Source: Parietaria judaica
Taxonomy: Eukaryota; Streptophyta; Magnoliopsida; Rosales; Urticaceae
Assembly (NCBI GenBank): GCA_954871525.1
Contig: OX940862.1
Location: 47,370,732 to 47,434,731 of the forward strand
Length of the DNA stretch: 64,000 nt
Direction: 5' to 3'
The position numbers and the translations under genes were made by a program. This document shows positions 9,389 through 19,984 of this stretch, piece by piece. Position 1 is the first letter of the stretch, and every line of letters starts with the position of its first letter. Under the pieces are notes generated by a model that worked only from the letters and a program-made list of their open reading frames with translations, was not told the DNA's origin and did no database searches.

Positions 9389-11722
9389 ATGCCTCAAGAC
9401 GAAGAGCGGAGCGACCAGAGTGAGGCGCTGGACGAGCTGCGGCGACAGATGACCCAGGTCATGCAGAGGATGGAAGCGGCCGACAGAAGGGCGGAAGAAG
9501 CCACGAGAAGAGCAGAGGAGCAAGCCGCAGAGAGTCGGAAGCTCGCCGACCTACTCGCCCAAGCGGAGGGCAGGAACGCGGCGAACAGGTCTGCTGACTC
9601 CCCCGTCGCAGCGAGTGGAGGGGCCCTGACCCGAGACGCGGCGAATAACGAGGCGCTCGACGCCTCACGGGACCTCTTGGTCCGGAACCTGTTCCAGACG
9701 CCGGCATCGACCTCGCAGCCGACGACGACAGCAAGCACGCCCCTGAGCGTGCCAGCGCTGGCCCTGGAGGCAAAGATAGGACAGGTGGCATCGCGAGTGC
9801 ACCAGGCGACGAGCGCCGGTCCGGAGATCGATAAGCTGGTAAGAGACGCCAGAGTGACCCCATTTACTCCCAGGATCCGAGGAGTCGAAGTAGACGAGCT
9901 GCCAAAGATCAAGCTCGCGCCGTACAAGGGAGGGACCGATCCTACGACTCATGTGAAGTCTTACAGGATAGCGACGGACCATATCGTCGGCGAGGAGACC
10001 AGAAGGGAGGCTATCCTATGTCGTCTTTTTATTTACCATTTGCAGGGTCCAGCCAGTGACTGGTTCGCGCGGCTTGCGCCAGGGATTATCGACAATTCCG
10101 ACCAGCTCGTCGCCATGTTCCTGAAGCATTATTCCATCCACGCCCAGAGCGAGGCGACGCTAGCGTCTCTGTTTGATCTCAAGCAGGGGAAGGACGAGAC
10201 GCTGCGCCAGTACGTGGAGCGGTTCAAGGGAGTAATGATTCGGGTGCCGAATCTCGAAGACGCCGTCGCCGTCCAAGCCCTGAGGCACGGCCTGCACTGC
10301 ACTTCCGATTTCTGCAAAGAGATCACGAGGACAGTGCCGCTGATGATCGAGGACGCCCTCCACCGAGCGACGATCGACATGAACATCGAGGAGAATATCC
10401 TCGGCAAGAAAAGGAGCGACGACAGGGGCGAGGCCAAGGCCAAATCCGAGAAGAACAAGGACGGACGAGACGGCTCGTCGTCGAGAGCAAGGAGAGAGGA
10501 CCGGGGAGCACAGAATGAGCGGCGCGCCCCAGAGGCTCCGAGACACAAGGTCTACCAGGTAGACGAGAAGAGGAGCGACAACGCCGCCCGCGAGAGCCAG
10601 CCGCGGGCGGACTATCGCGACAGCAGGCCCCAGGACCAGCAGGGAGTATACTCCCGAGGAGAGCCCGACGGAGGCCAGCAGGGATACTCCGGGGGACGTG
10701 GTGGGTTCTCCGGAGGAAGAGGAAGTTTCGGCGGCAGCCGTGGAGGGCGCTCAGGCGGCCGAGGAGGTTACGAAAGGATCCCGTGGCCAAGGGACATGAA
10801 CAAGTTTTGTTCGTTCCACGGTTATTGGGGCCATTCGTCCGAGGATTGCGCCGCGTACAAGAGGTTCATCCAGAAGAGGATTGAACGCGGAGACTACGGG
10901 GAAGCCACACGAGATCATGCGCGACCCTGGAACAACGAGAATCGGACCTTCCCCAACCAGCAGGTGGCTCCGCCTCAGAGCGCCGGAGGAGGACAGGGCG
11001 CTCAGAAGCGAAGTTTCGCGATCGAAGCGGAGCCATCGACCCGCGTCGAGGCAGCCCGCCCAGCAAGCAGACCGAGGATCGACGTGATCATGGGCGGATC
11101 ACGATTCTGCGACGACACGGTCAACAGCATCAAAGCCTACCAAAGGCGGGGGCGAGATCCCAACAGAGGAGACTCGGTGCACGAGACATCGGGGGCGACG
11201 ATCGAGTTTGTCGAAGACGACAACTGCGCGGATTCGCACGACGACGCCCTGGTGCTCGAGCTCAACATCGGGGGGTACGACATAGCGCGCGTCCTGGTCG
11301 ACAACGGCAGCTCTGTGGACATGATCACCCACGAGTGCCTTCTTCGCATGAAGATCGACGACCTCGCCATCGGAGGCCGACCCCGGAAGGTGTCAGGGTT
11401 CAACGGTGACGTCACCACCTCGCTGGGGACGGTTCAGCTAGCCGTATACGCCGGAAGCGTTAGGAGGATGACCGAATTCATGGTCCTCGACGTGGAATCG
11501 CACTTCAATGTGATCCTCGGGAGGCCGTGGATTCATGCGATGAGAGCCGTGCCCTCCACCTACCATCAGTGCATCAAGTTCCCTGGAAAGGACGAGGGAA
11601 TCATCGAAGAGCTCCAAGGCTGCCGAGAGGCCTACCGCATCTGTTATATGATGCATCATCGAGTGGCAAGCAGCGGGAAGAGACCCGAGAGGACTCTCGA
11701 AAGCCGCGAGGGTGGCTTATAG
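9389..11722 (+). CDS. Gag-protease of copy A (777 aa)
   Basis: The start is taken at the ATG that opens MPQDEERSDQSEALDEL, shared with copy B; the frame is open further upstream through the LTR but that is not coding. Regions: an N-terminal coiled coil (about 1-60, RRAEEATRRAEEQAAE), the gag core (about 165-330, with DWFARLAPGIIDN and FLKHYS), a charged then glycine/arginine-rich stretch, a zinc knuckle-like C-x2-H-x4-H-x4-C (CSFHGYWGHSSEDC), and an aspartic protease with VLVDNGSS in the C-terminal fifth. Compared with copy B it lacks 21 residues (63 bp) before LEAKIGQ. It ends at UAG, leaky in context, in frame with pol. Particle protein and protease of the element. Confidence 0.88.
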   Translation: MPQDEERSDQSEALDELRRQMTQVMQRMEAADRRAEEATRRAEEQAAESRKLADLLAQAEGRNAANRSADSPVAASGGALTRDAANNEALDASRDLLVRNLFQTPASTSQPTTTASTPLSVPALALEAKIGQVASRVHQATSAGPEIDKLVRDARVTPFTPRIRGVEVDELPKIKLAPYKGGTDPTTHVKSYRIATDHIVGEETRREAILCRLFIYHLQGPASDWFARLAPGIIDNSDQLVAMFLKHYSIHAQSEATLASLFDLKQGKDETLRQYVERFKGVMIRVPNLEDAVAVQALRHGLHCTSDFCKEITRTVPLMIEDALHRATIDMNIEENILGKKRSDDRGEAKAKSEKNKDGRDGSSSRARREDRGAQNERRAPEAPRHKVYQVDEKRSDNAARESQPRADYRDSRPQDQQGVYSRGEPDGGQQGYSGGRGGFSGGRGSFGGSRGGRSGGRGGYERIPWPRDMNKFCSFHGYWGHSSEDCAAYKRFIQKRIERGDYGEATRDHARPWNNENRTFPNQQVAPPQSAGGGQGAQKRSFAIEAEPSTRVEAARPASRPRIDVIMGGSRFCDDTVNSIKAYQRRGRDPNRGDSVHETSGATIEFVEDDNCADSHDDALVLELNIGGYDIARVLVDNGSSVDMITHECLLRMKIDDLAIGGRPRKVSGFNGDVTTSLGTVQLAVYAGSVRRMTEFMVLDVESHFNVILGRPWIHAMRAVPSTYHQCIKFPGKDEGIIEELQGCREAYRICYMMHHRVASSGKRPERTLESREGGL

Positions 11723-11728
11723 CAATTA
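11720..11728 (+). promoter_or_regulatory. UAG-CAA-UUA stop: predicted leaky termination between gag-pro and pol
   Basis: The gag frame ends ...GGC TTA TAG CAA TTA GCC and the same frame stays open into pol. UAG followed by CAA-UUA fits the CAR-YYA readthrough context first defined in tobamoviruses. The nine bases are identical in copies B and C. Readthrough itself is inferred. Confidence 0.75.
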
Positions 11729-14700
11729 GCCATCGCTGCCCCGCCTCCCCCGACGACAAGGCGAAGGAAGCGGCGCAAGAAGAAGGGGAAAGGAGGAGAT
11801 CCCGGAATTCCAGGGATCCTTAACGCCGAGGACGTGGAGGACCCGGCGACAGAAGAGCGGAGCGGCGGGCCACAGGTCGAGGAGGTCGAGCAGGTCTGCA
11901 TCGACGAGTCCGATCCGACAAGAACCGTCGGAGTAGGCGCGAGACTCGACCCAGAGGTGAAAGCCCAGCTGGTGGAGTTCCTGAAGAGGAACAAGGGAAG
12001 CTTCGCGTGGACCAATGACGACATGCCAGGGATCGACCCCGTGGTAATCACCCACCGGCTCAACACCGACCCTAACCATCGACCGGTCATACAGAAGAGG
12101 AGGAAAATGGCGGCCGACAGAAACAAGATCATCAACGACGAGGTAGACAGGCTGCTGGCGATGGGAACTATCCGGGAGGTCAAGTACCCCGAATGGCTAG
12201 CCAACACCGTCGTCATACAGAAGAAGAACGGCAAGTGGAGGGTCTGCGTGGACTACATCGATCTCAACAAGGCGTGCCCGAAGGATAGCTTTCCGATGCT
12301 CCACATCGACCGCCTGGTCGAGGCGACCATCGGGTACGAGCTTATGAGCTTCATGGACGCCTATTTCGGATATCACCAGATCAGGATGCACCCCGATGAC
12401 GAGGAGAAGACCGCCTTCATCAGCGAGCGAGGGACGTACTGCTACAAAGTCATGCCGTTCGGGCTGAAGAACGCCGGGGCCACCTATCAGCGGCTCATGA
12501 CAAAGATGTTCCACGATCAGATAGGAGAATCGCTAGAGGTGTACATCGACGACCTGGTCGTCAAGTCGTTAAAGGTTGCCATGCACGTCGAGCATCTGGA
12601 GAAATGCTTTCGGGTCCTCAACGAGCATAAGATGAAGCTGAACCCGACGAAGTGCACCTTCGGCATCTCGTCCGGGAAGTTCTTGGGCTTCATGGTGACC
12701 CGTCGCGGAATCGAGGCCAGCCCCGACCAGGTCGAAGCCTTCCAGAGCATGCCCTCGCCTCGTAATCGTAGAGAGGTCCAGAAACTGACAGGACGGATCA
12801 ACGCGCTCGGACGGTTTATCTCGCGGCAAACGGACCGGACCCTGCTCTTCTATGAGTTGCTAAAGAAGAATAAGAAGTTCGAATGGACGCAAAAGTGCGA
12901 GGAGGCCTTCCAAGCGCTGAAGGCTTACCTCTCGTCTCCGCCAGTCATGACGAAGCCAGAGCCAGGAGAGCCTTTGTATCTATACCTCGCGGTGTCCGAT
13001 CAGGCGATAAGCCAGGTGCTAGTGCGAGAAGAGAAGGGCGAGCAGAAGCCCGTTTCGTATATCAGCCGGAAGCTCCTTGACGCCGAAACGCGGTATTCCC
13101 AGGTTGAAAAATTAGCGCTCGCGCTGTTTGACGCGTCGGAAAAGCTGAGATTCCATTTCCAGATGCACACCATCGTCGTCATGACAGACAGGCCCGTCAG
13201 GTCCATTCTGCACAGCCCGAACCAGTCAGGGAGGATCACGAAGTGGTCGATCAAGTTGGGAGCGTACGACATCGAGTATCGACTCCGAACCAGCTTGAAG
13301 TCGCAGGTCCTTGCCGATTTCCTCATCGAGCTGCCGAATGAACTCGTAGATTCGCGCGATGAGACAGGGATGTGGAGGCTCCTCGTCGACGGGTCGGCGA
13401 CGTCGCTCGGATCGGGTATCGGGATCAGGCTCGTTTCCCCAATCGGAGAGGTCGTGGAAAAAGCTTGCCGCCTCGCTTTCCGCGCCACGAACAACGAGGC
13501 CGAGTACGAGGCTCTCATCATCGGGATGCAATCAGCTCTGGCTTTAGGCGTGCGGAAGGTAAACGCTTTCTCGGACTCTCAGCTGGTGGTCAAGCAGGTT
13601 AACGGGGAGTACGAGAAGATTGACGAAAGGATGGAAGCATACGCCGAGGTTGTCGAAGCACTGTCAAAAAAATTCGATTTTTGGACTTTGACGCAGGTCT
13701 CGAGGGGCGACAACAACCACGCCGATGCACTGGCGGGCTTGGGCTCAACAACCGAAATCGACGAGCTCCGTTCGATCACCGTCGAGTCGGTCGAGAAGCC
13801 CAGCATTAAGCGAAAAGAAGGTCCGCCAAAAAAGAAGCGCAGGGTTAGCGACGACACGACGGGGAAGCAGGACGAGGAGGATGACGCTCAAGAGATCCTC
13901 GACATCGAATGCGAGAACCTGATTCCCGATGAGCAGGGGATCGTAGACGATGACGAAGACGAGGATTGGCGCACCCCTCTTCGCAAGTACATCCTCGACG
14001 GAGCGTTACCCGATGACAGGCAGGAGGCCAGGAAGTTGCGAACCAAGAGCGCGAAGTACTCTGTTTTGAATGGCAGGCTTTACAGGGCGAGCTTCGAAGG
14101 AATACTACTGCGATGCTTGGGCAAGAAGGAGGCAGAGTACGTTATGGGAGAAATCCACGGCGGATAGTGCGGCAATCACTCCGGAGGCCGATCCCTCCTG
14201 CGAAAAGCCAAGCGTCAAGGTTTCTTTTGGGAAACCATGGTCGCAGATTGTGCCGACCATACCAAGAGGTGCGAGAAGTGCCAGCGCCACGCTCCAGCGA
14301 TAAACTGCCCAGCCGAGAAGCTGTCGGTAGTGTCCGTCCCATACCCCTTCATGAAGTGGTCGATGGATATCGTCGGTCCAATGCCTACTGGCTCCCGACA
14401 GCGGAGATTTATGCTAGTAGTGACGGACTTCTTCACTAAGTGGTCCAAAGCAGAGGCCTACGCCAACATCAAGGATTCGGACGTCGAGAGCTATGTCTGG
14501 AAGAACGTGGTCACACGTTTTGGACTGCCCCGCGAGATCATCGCCGATAACGGGTCCCAGTTCATCTCGAAGAGATTCCAGGACTTCAACGCCAAGGTAC
14601 CCGCAGGGTAACGGAAACGCGGAGGCGGTCAATCGCACCATAGTCGACAGCATCAAGAAAAGGCTCGACGAGAAGAAGGGCTTGTGGGCCGACGAGCTCC

Positions 14701-15176
14701 CCGGAGTTCTTTGGGCCTACCGCACAACTCCTCACTCGGCCACCTGCGAGACCCCTTTCGCACTCGCCTTCGGGGTCGAAGCGGTAATACCGGCAGAGGT
14801 GGGAGTACCCAGTCTGCGACGAGCATGGGCTCCAAGCCATTCCGACGACAACAGCCAGGGGCTGCTCCATCAACTGGACCACATCGACGAAAAGCGAGAG
14901 CGAGCCAAAGCGCACATCGCCAACTACCAAAACACCATCGCTCGGTTCTACAATAAGAGCGTGCGCCCTCGGCAATTCAGGGTCGGAGAGCTGGTGCTCC
15001 GCAAGACTTTCCAGAACACGGCGGAGCTGAACGCGGGGAAGCTCGGACAAAATTGGGAAGGCCCATACAAGGTCGTGGAGGTAGTCAAACCGGGAGTCTA
15101 CAAGCTCGAGAACTTGTCCGGCCACGAGGTGGTTCGGAGTTGGAATGTCAAGCACCTCAAAAAGTTTTATCAGTAG
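11723..15176 (+). pseudogene. Pol of copy A (RT, RNase H, archaeal-type RNase H, integrase), broken
   Basis: It is in frame with gag and has no ATG of its own at the start; it opens with a basic stretch (RRKRRKKK). RT shows VCVDYIDLNKACPKDSFPM, FMDAYFGYHQ and the catalytic YIDD. A gypsy RNase H follows (LAVSDQAISQVLVREE), then a second, archaeal-type RNase H (RLLVDGSATSLGSGIGI ... NNEAEYEALI ... HADALAGLGS). A basic PPKKKRRV signal lies in the linker. Integrase has the zinc-binding end (HTKRCEKCQ) and D,D,E residues (MDIVGP, IIADNGSQF, and an E after PQGNGNA). Lesions: GAG to TAG at 14165-14167 and about 32 bp deleted near 14590, shifting the last third to another frame ending at 15176. Confidence 0.9.
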
Positions 15177-15655
15177 GTCTTATTGCCCCAATTCCTCATA
15201 TTTACATTCTATTTTAACTGTCTTCATCGTCCTAATGGGATGTCCCGACCCACTTGTTCGGGACCGCTCATAGCCCCGGCTTGTTTCTAATAAAGACAGG
15301 GAGTACTCTTCCCTCGCGAGCCGCACCCATATGGGGGACTCAAAGGGTTTAATGAGGCTCGCCTTTATGGCACATTATCTTTCTAACAAATCCTACAGGC
15401 TCAAACTTACGAGCAGCCTCAAAGTAAGAGCAGCGCACGATCAGCCGCGACCCAAGCGTTGATTGCGAGAACAAACACATTAAAATAAAGCGCGAAACGA
15501 AAGCGAAAATAACGAAGCCCAAAAATGGCACGAAAGCAAAATCAAAAGGCAAAAAGGGCCATCGTCATCGACACTCTAAGTACGCCGCCGTGGCGAGAAC
15601 GACATTATCATCGGACTCCACACCGCCTGCGACTTAGAAGAAGAAGAAGAAAAAA
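15177..15655 (+). other. 3' non-coding region of copy A pol, with poly(A) signal
   Basis: No coding frame is recognised. AATAAA at 15288-15293 (tttctaataaagac) lies about 110 bases after the pol stop and is kept in copies B and C, so it may be a sense-strand poly(A) signal. The rest is about 350 bp joining pol to the tandem repeat. Confidence 0.55.
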
Positions 15656-15908
15656 GGGCCTCGACAAAAGATTCGATGGCACCATGAAAAAGAAAAAAGG
15701 GCCTCGACAAAAGATTCGATGGCACCATGAAAAAGAAAAAAGGGCCTCGACAAAAGATTCGATGGCACCATGAAAAAGAAAAAAGGGCCTCGACAAAAGA
15801 TTCGATGGCACCATGAAAAAGAAAAAAGGGCCTCGACAAAAGATTCGATGGCACCATGAAAAAGAAAAAAGGGCCTCGACAAAAGATTCGATGGCACCAT
15901 GAAAAAGA
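15656..15908. repeat. 43-bp tandem repeat, copy A, about 6 units
   Basis: The unit is cctcgacaaaagattcgatg + gcaccatgaaaaagaaaaaagg (about 43 bp), with units starting near 15656, 15699, 15742, 15785, 15828 and 15871, almost identical to each other. The same repeat occurs at the same place in copies B and C with about 13 units each. Amplified tandem repeats in this region are known for Retand elements. Confidence 0.92.
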
Positions 15909-15990
15909 AGCAGTATCGCGAGAGCTAGCGGTAAGAAGCAGTATTGCGACAAGTTTCCCCTCCACCTTCAATTACTACGTTCGTTTCATT

Positions 15991-16043
15991 TTCAAAAAAA
16001 GGGGGGGGGGGGAAGGAGAGGATGCTCAAGCCTGCATCCTCCT
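15991..16043 (+). promoter_or_regulatory. Internal homopurine tract and hairpin, copy A
   Basis: A7 then G12 then AAGGAGAGGA gives an unbroken purine run of about 30 bases on the element's sense strand. Overlapping its end is an inverted repeat GAGGATGC-TCAAGCCT-GCATCCTC (8-bp stem). Both are kept in copies B and C. Role unknown: a second (central) polypurine tract for the element, or a 3' UTR structure of the antisense transcript. Confidence 0.5.
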
Positions 16044-16214
16044 CACTAAGACCCCGCACAAAGAAAGCTACATACATATACAACAAGGACATAATCACAG
16101 AAGGTCTTTGTTTATTCATATGCCAGAAGACTTATAACATTCACATTTACATCATAGCCTCATAGGCAAACCATTACAAGTTGCGTAAACTGGAAAAACA
16201 AAAACGGTTCGGTG

Positions 16215-16553
16215 TCAGCCCTCGTCGGATTTGAGAATGGAGTCGACAAGGTCATCAATGCAATCCGACATCGCTCGGTCGAGAATGTCCCCGGCAAAGT
16301 CCGAGAAGGCGGCCAAATGACGCGGGTCGCGAGTTAGGAACTTCGTCAAGGCAGTTGGCGGCAACAGGTCTAAGCGGTGAGCCGCAGAGGAGCTCTCTTC
16401 GAGACCCGCCGAGGAAGGCATCGCGACCCGAAGAGTTAGGTCATTGATCAGGTCCCGCGCCAGGGCATAGTGCTCGGGATCCTCGGCAAGGAACGATGCG
16501 ATAACACCCTCGTCAGGCCTCAGAGGCCAAGAAACGAGAGGTAGCCTGTCGAC
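16215..16553 (-). CDS. Antisense gene of copy A, exon 2
   Basis: 112 codons plus stop, preceded by a pyrimidine tract and TCTCGCAG acceptor. It joins in phase to the donor GAG/GTGAGG at 16958 through a 405-bp intron. The product is acidic, with a conserved LLPPTALTKFLTRDPRHLAAF segment, ending LKSDEG. Copies B and C encode almost the same peptide, so this exon has been kept as coding. Confidence 0.65.
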   Translation of the reverse strand, partial: VDRLPLVSWPLRPDEGVIASFLAEDPEHYALARDLINDLTLRVAMPSSAGLEESSSAAHRLDLLPPTALTKFLTRDPRHLAAFSDFAGDILDRAMSDCIDDLVDSILKSDEG

Positions 16554-16769
16554 CTGCGAGAAGAGGGGCGAGAATAGTTGACCCCAATAAAGCGAGAGAT
16601 GTGAGGAAAACGACAATCGCGATTCAATAACTAAAGTTCAGTAGAAGAAATGGAAATCTTTTTCATTCATCAAGTGTTCGGAAAGTACAAAGAAATGGCC
16701 CAAGGCCAAAGCAAAAGATATAACAGCAAAGGTCGCAAAGAAAAATCAAAATATTCATAGGCAATTTCC

Positions 16770-19466
16770 CTATGGAAGATCGTCCTGTACCATCGGCTCT
16801 TGGATCGAGAGGGTCTCGTCGTTGGTCCCGTACTCGTCGACGGAGTCCGAAGCTGAGGCAGTCGTCCCCGCAGCGAAGGCGGCCAGCCTCTCGGACTCGA
16901 TGGAGGGAGGGTCGCAAGGCGAGAGAGGCGGCGAATCCAGAGGAAGAGCAGACCTCACCTCTAGCTCCTCCACCTTCGTGGAATGCTCCGCGATGATCCC
17001 GCGCCACTTCGGCAAGAGGGGCAGGAGTTTCCCCACCGTCGCGACAGGGGGAAGCTTCTCGACCATGTCGAGGTTGGCCTTGTAGCCGGCGACCATGCGG
17101 TGATGATCGACGGACTCGTCGAGAGCCGCGAACCTCTCATCGCGACGCTGGATTTTGGCCTTGGCTTTCTCGAAGAGGCGCAGCCGTGCACTGCGTTCCT
17201 CGACGACTTCCGCTTGCGCGCCCTCCAGCTCGTCGGCGAGCCTCTTCAGAGCGTTGGTCACCCGCGAGACCAATCGACTCTCTTCCTCGGGAGGTGCACC
17301 GATGGCCTCGCTCAGACGAGCCAGCCTCTTCGTCTTCTTCTCGAGGGCCACGGTGAGGTCGTGAGCTGCGCTTCGATGGCTCTCTGCCTCGTCGACGAGG
17401 GCGCGTTTCTGCTCTTCAACTTGCAGCTCGGCCTGCCGACGAAGGGAAGCCTCCTTCTCCAGGGCGGCCTGGGCCTCTTCAAGGGCCAGACGGTGCCGGT
17501 TGGCCTCATCCCGGTACCTTCGCTCCCCAGCAATGGAGATCTGAAGATGACTCTCGAGCTCACCGATCTGCGCGCCCATCTCGAGCTGATTTGCCGCGTG
17601 TTCGTAGGAAATGTCGCGCTCATCGAGGATCATGTCGTTGAGGAGCGCGATACCCTGGAGCGTGAGAGCTGCTGCCTTGCGGTAGCAAGAAGAGTTCGCC
17701 AGTGAGCTACCGACGGGACGGAACTGTCGAGCAGACATCGACAGACCGTGGATCGCATCGGCCGAATACTTCTCCCATTCCTCCAAGGAAGAATCCTGAG
17801 AGGGCGGATCGGGGAAGCTCGGGTAGCAGATGACGGTCGAACCCTTCACCATGCCTTGGGGGAACATTGGCAGAAGGTCGTCCGGCGAGGGGGCACCCGC
17901 TTTGGAGGATTCTCCGGGAGCCTTCTTCCAGGGGTGGGGAGGTTTGGCGAGGAGCAAGCGCTCACTGCTCGTCGCCTCGTGCGCTGCCGAAGCCTCCTTT
18001 TCGGGCGAGACCTCGATCGAAGACAACTCGCAGGAGGCGTTTGTCCTGAACAGGGAAGTGCCGGTGGCGGGAATGCCGACGCCTTCCCGAGGAGCCTCGT
18101 CGTGGGGCCCAGCAGCGAGCTGCGAGGCGCCCGGCGGAGCACCCTCTGCCTTGTCGGGCGGAGGAATCACCAGGAGGGCGGCTGCCGGGATACCCTCAGC
18201 CGTGGCGACGGCCGCCTCGCGGGGAGAGGGCGGCGGAGTGGAGACCTTCTCGTCCCCTAAGACAGGCGCATCTCCGGCGTCCTCGCCGCTCGCGACCCCT
18301 GCGGCCGGATTCGAAGGGGCCTACGCGATGACCTCCACGATAGAGGGAGGAGGGTCGACGAGAGGCTCCGTCGACTGAGGATCGATGGCAGGCAGAATGA
18401 CATCAGAGAAGTCCATGCCGCCGAAGTCGTCGTCGAAGTTTACCTCTCGACGAGCGCGTCGAGAGTACCCGGTCACGGGGCTGACGGAAGGAGTGACGAT
18501 GATCGGCTCGGAGGCGGTCCCCGCGCCGGGCGTGACCTCTGTCGCCGCTTCGGACCCCTTCGGCGAGAGGCCCTCGTGCACGGCTTCTGAGCCGGGAGCG
18601 GGAGCGACCGTCTCATCGGTGCGGGTTTCGAGCGGAGTGTGACGGGTGGAGAGGTCGGCTTGGGATTCCTCGCGCCGAGGGGATTCTCGGGAAGCGGGAG
18701 CTTCCGACGAACAGCGACCCGCGGCAGGTGGCGTCGCGTCGACAGCCTGACTGGGCGCGTCGGCATCGACTGCGGGCTCGGAGCGACGCTCGGAGGAAGC
18801 GTCACGGGGCGGAGGATCGTCGTGCGAGATCACGCGGTCCCTCTCCTCTCGGGGGACTAACCCCAGGTACCCGTCTTTGGACCGATCTCGCGGGGGCGGC
18901 ACCGGCGTCGGGGAAGGCTTGCTCTTCTGGCGAGAAGATTCCTCGCCGATCTCGTCGAAGCGAGATTTCCTTTTGCGGCTCTTCGCAGGAGCCTTGGGCG
19001 TCTTCTTCCGCGAAGGAGCCGACGAGCCTTTCTCGCCTTCCTCGGTCCGAAATCCTGGCGGGAACAGCGAGCGAGGAGGCGGCCCCATGATGTTACAGAG
19101 GCGGTAGATGCCCGAGTTCACGATCCGGGCGGCGTTGAAGTCGAGGAGCCAGTCGCGGCGATCGTTGGCGAGAAGCGCGTTGCGCACGCTCGTAAAACGG
19201 GCCACGACGCCCTTGTCGGTCGATGGCGAGAACTTGAGGAGATCCTGGTCGCCGATCCAGGCGCGAGGCAGCTCCGCGTGGTTTGGGCCGAACGTCGACG
19301 CGCTCACACGCGTGAAGTAATAGCGATTCTCCCACATCGCCTCCTTGTTGGGGGAGTTCAGGAGAATGTGAGGGTTGTGGCGGTGCGACAGCGAGAGGCG
19401 CCCAATGTTTTTGGGGTTCCTCGAGAAGTAGTACAGGGTCATGAGGTCCTCCAGAGTGACCTCGAC
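16770..19466 (-). pseudogene. Antisense ORF of copy A (Transposase_28-like), 5'-truncated with a nonsense codon
   Basis: Homologous to the intact 1005-residue ORF of copy C but starting only at VEVTLEDLMTLYYFSRNPKN (copy C residue about 108), because the element is cut at 19466. An in-frame TAG (CAG to TAG) at 18321-18323 splits it; the frame stays open afterwards to 16770. It keeps the PF04195 core, a basic segment (PAKSRKRKSRF), a Ser/Pro/Glu-rich middle and the C-terminal coiled coil. It is transcribed, if at all, opposite to gag-pol. Confidence 0.85.
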
Positions 19467-19487
19467 CAATAAGCTTAGGTCACTCTG
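19452..19487. repeat. Perfect 11-bp inverted repeat at the copy A breakpoint
   Basis: cagagtgacct (19452-19462) and aggtcactctg (19477-19487) are exact reverse complements separated by 14 bases. The left arm is element sequence and the right arm is already foreign DNA, so the truncation point of copy A (about 19466) lies in the loop. Confidence 0.8.
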
Positions 19488-19984
19488 TGAGTTTGTTTAT
19501 GATCCACAATTATTTGCAATTTTTATCACTGCTTGTCACCGCTAATTCAGGGAATTTGGAAATTCTGTTGTTATAATGTTTGACACAAACAGTATATATC
19601 CTAGCTTCTTTGTCTTGAATATTTTCGGCTAAAATCATTTCATATGATATGGTTATAAGCTGCAGAATTAATTTGTGATATGCTAACACTTTTTCCAAAA
19701 ATGAGCTGAAAATTGGAGTTTCCATGAGTTTGATATATTGGATCATTATAATTCAGTTAATCCTATATAAATATTTTATCTTTTTAGTAACTTTCACTTT
19801 CATTATATAAGTGCTTACTAATGTATATGTGACATTAAGAGAAAAAACATTTGAAATGGGACCATCTAATTAATTATCACAAAGGACCACAAACTATGTG
19901 ATAGTGAGCTTATTCTAATCCTTATTTGCAACTACAAAAATTGATTACTATGTATAATTACATGCGGAACAAGTAAAACACCGG
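19467..19984. other. AT-rich spacer between copies A and B
   Basis: About 520 bp of host-like AT-rich DNA with no recognisable gene. It does not resemble the missing C-terminus of the zinc-finger gene. Without copy B it would join directly to 32972 onward. Confidence 0.6.

Larger units (their letters stand above)
8589..19466 (+). mobile_element. Ty3/gypsy Tat-lineage element, copy A (3'-truncated)
   Basis: In order: 5' LTR, primer-binding site, gag-protease, UAG, pol, 43-bp tandem repeat, internal purine tract, antisense gene. The element stops abruptly at about 19466 inside the antisense gene, so the polypurine tract and 3' LTR are absent. Tat lineage is shown by the second, archaeal-type RNase H after the usual one and by an extra antisense ORF in a long 3' region. 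It lies inside the zinc-finger gene that begins at 8335. Disabling lesions: a 63-bp in-frame gag deletion, a nonsense codon and a 32-bp deletion in pol, and a nonsense codon in the antisense ORF. Confidence 0.93.

Noticed and set aside
12517..12829. Minus-strand ORFs opposite gag and pol in each gypsy copy
   Set aside because: They mirror codon bias of the GC-rich coding strand; no domain and no independent conservation beyond the sense protein.
15656..15908. CRISPR-like regular repeats
   Set aside because: Units are head-to-tail with no spacers, inside a plant retrotransposon; it is an ordinary tandem repeat.
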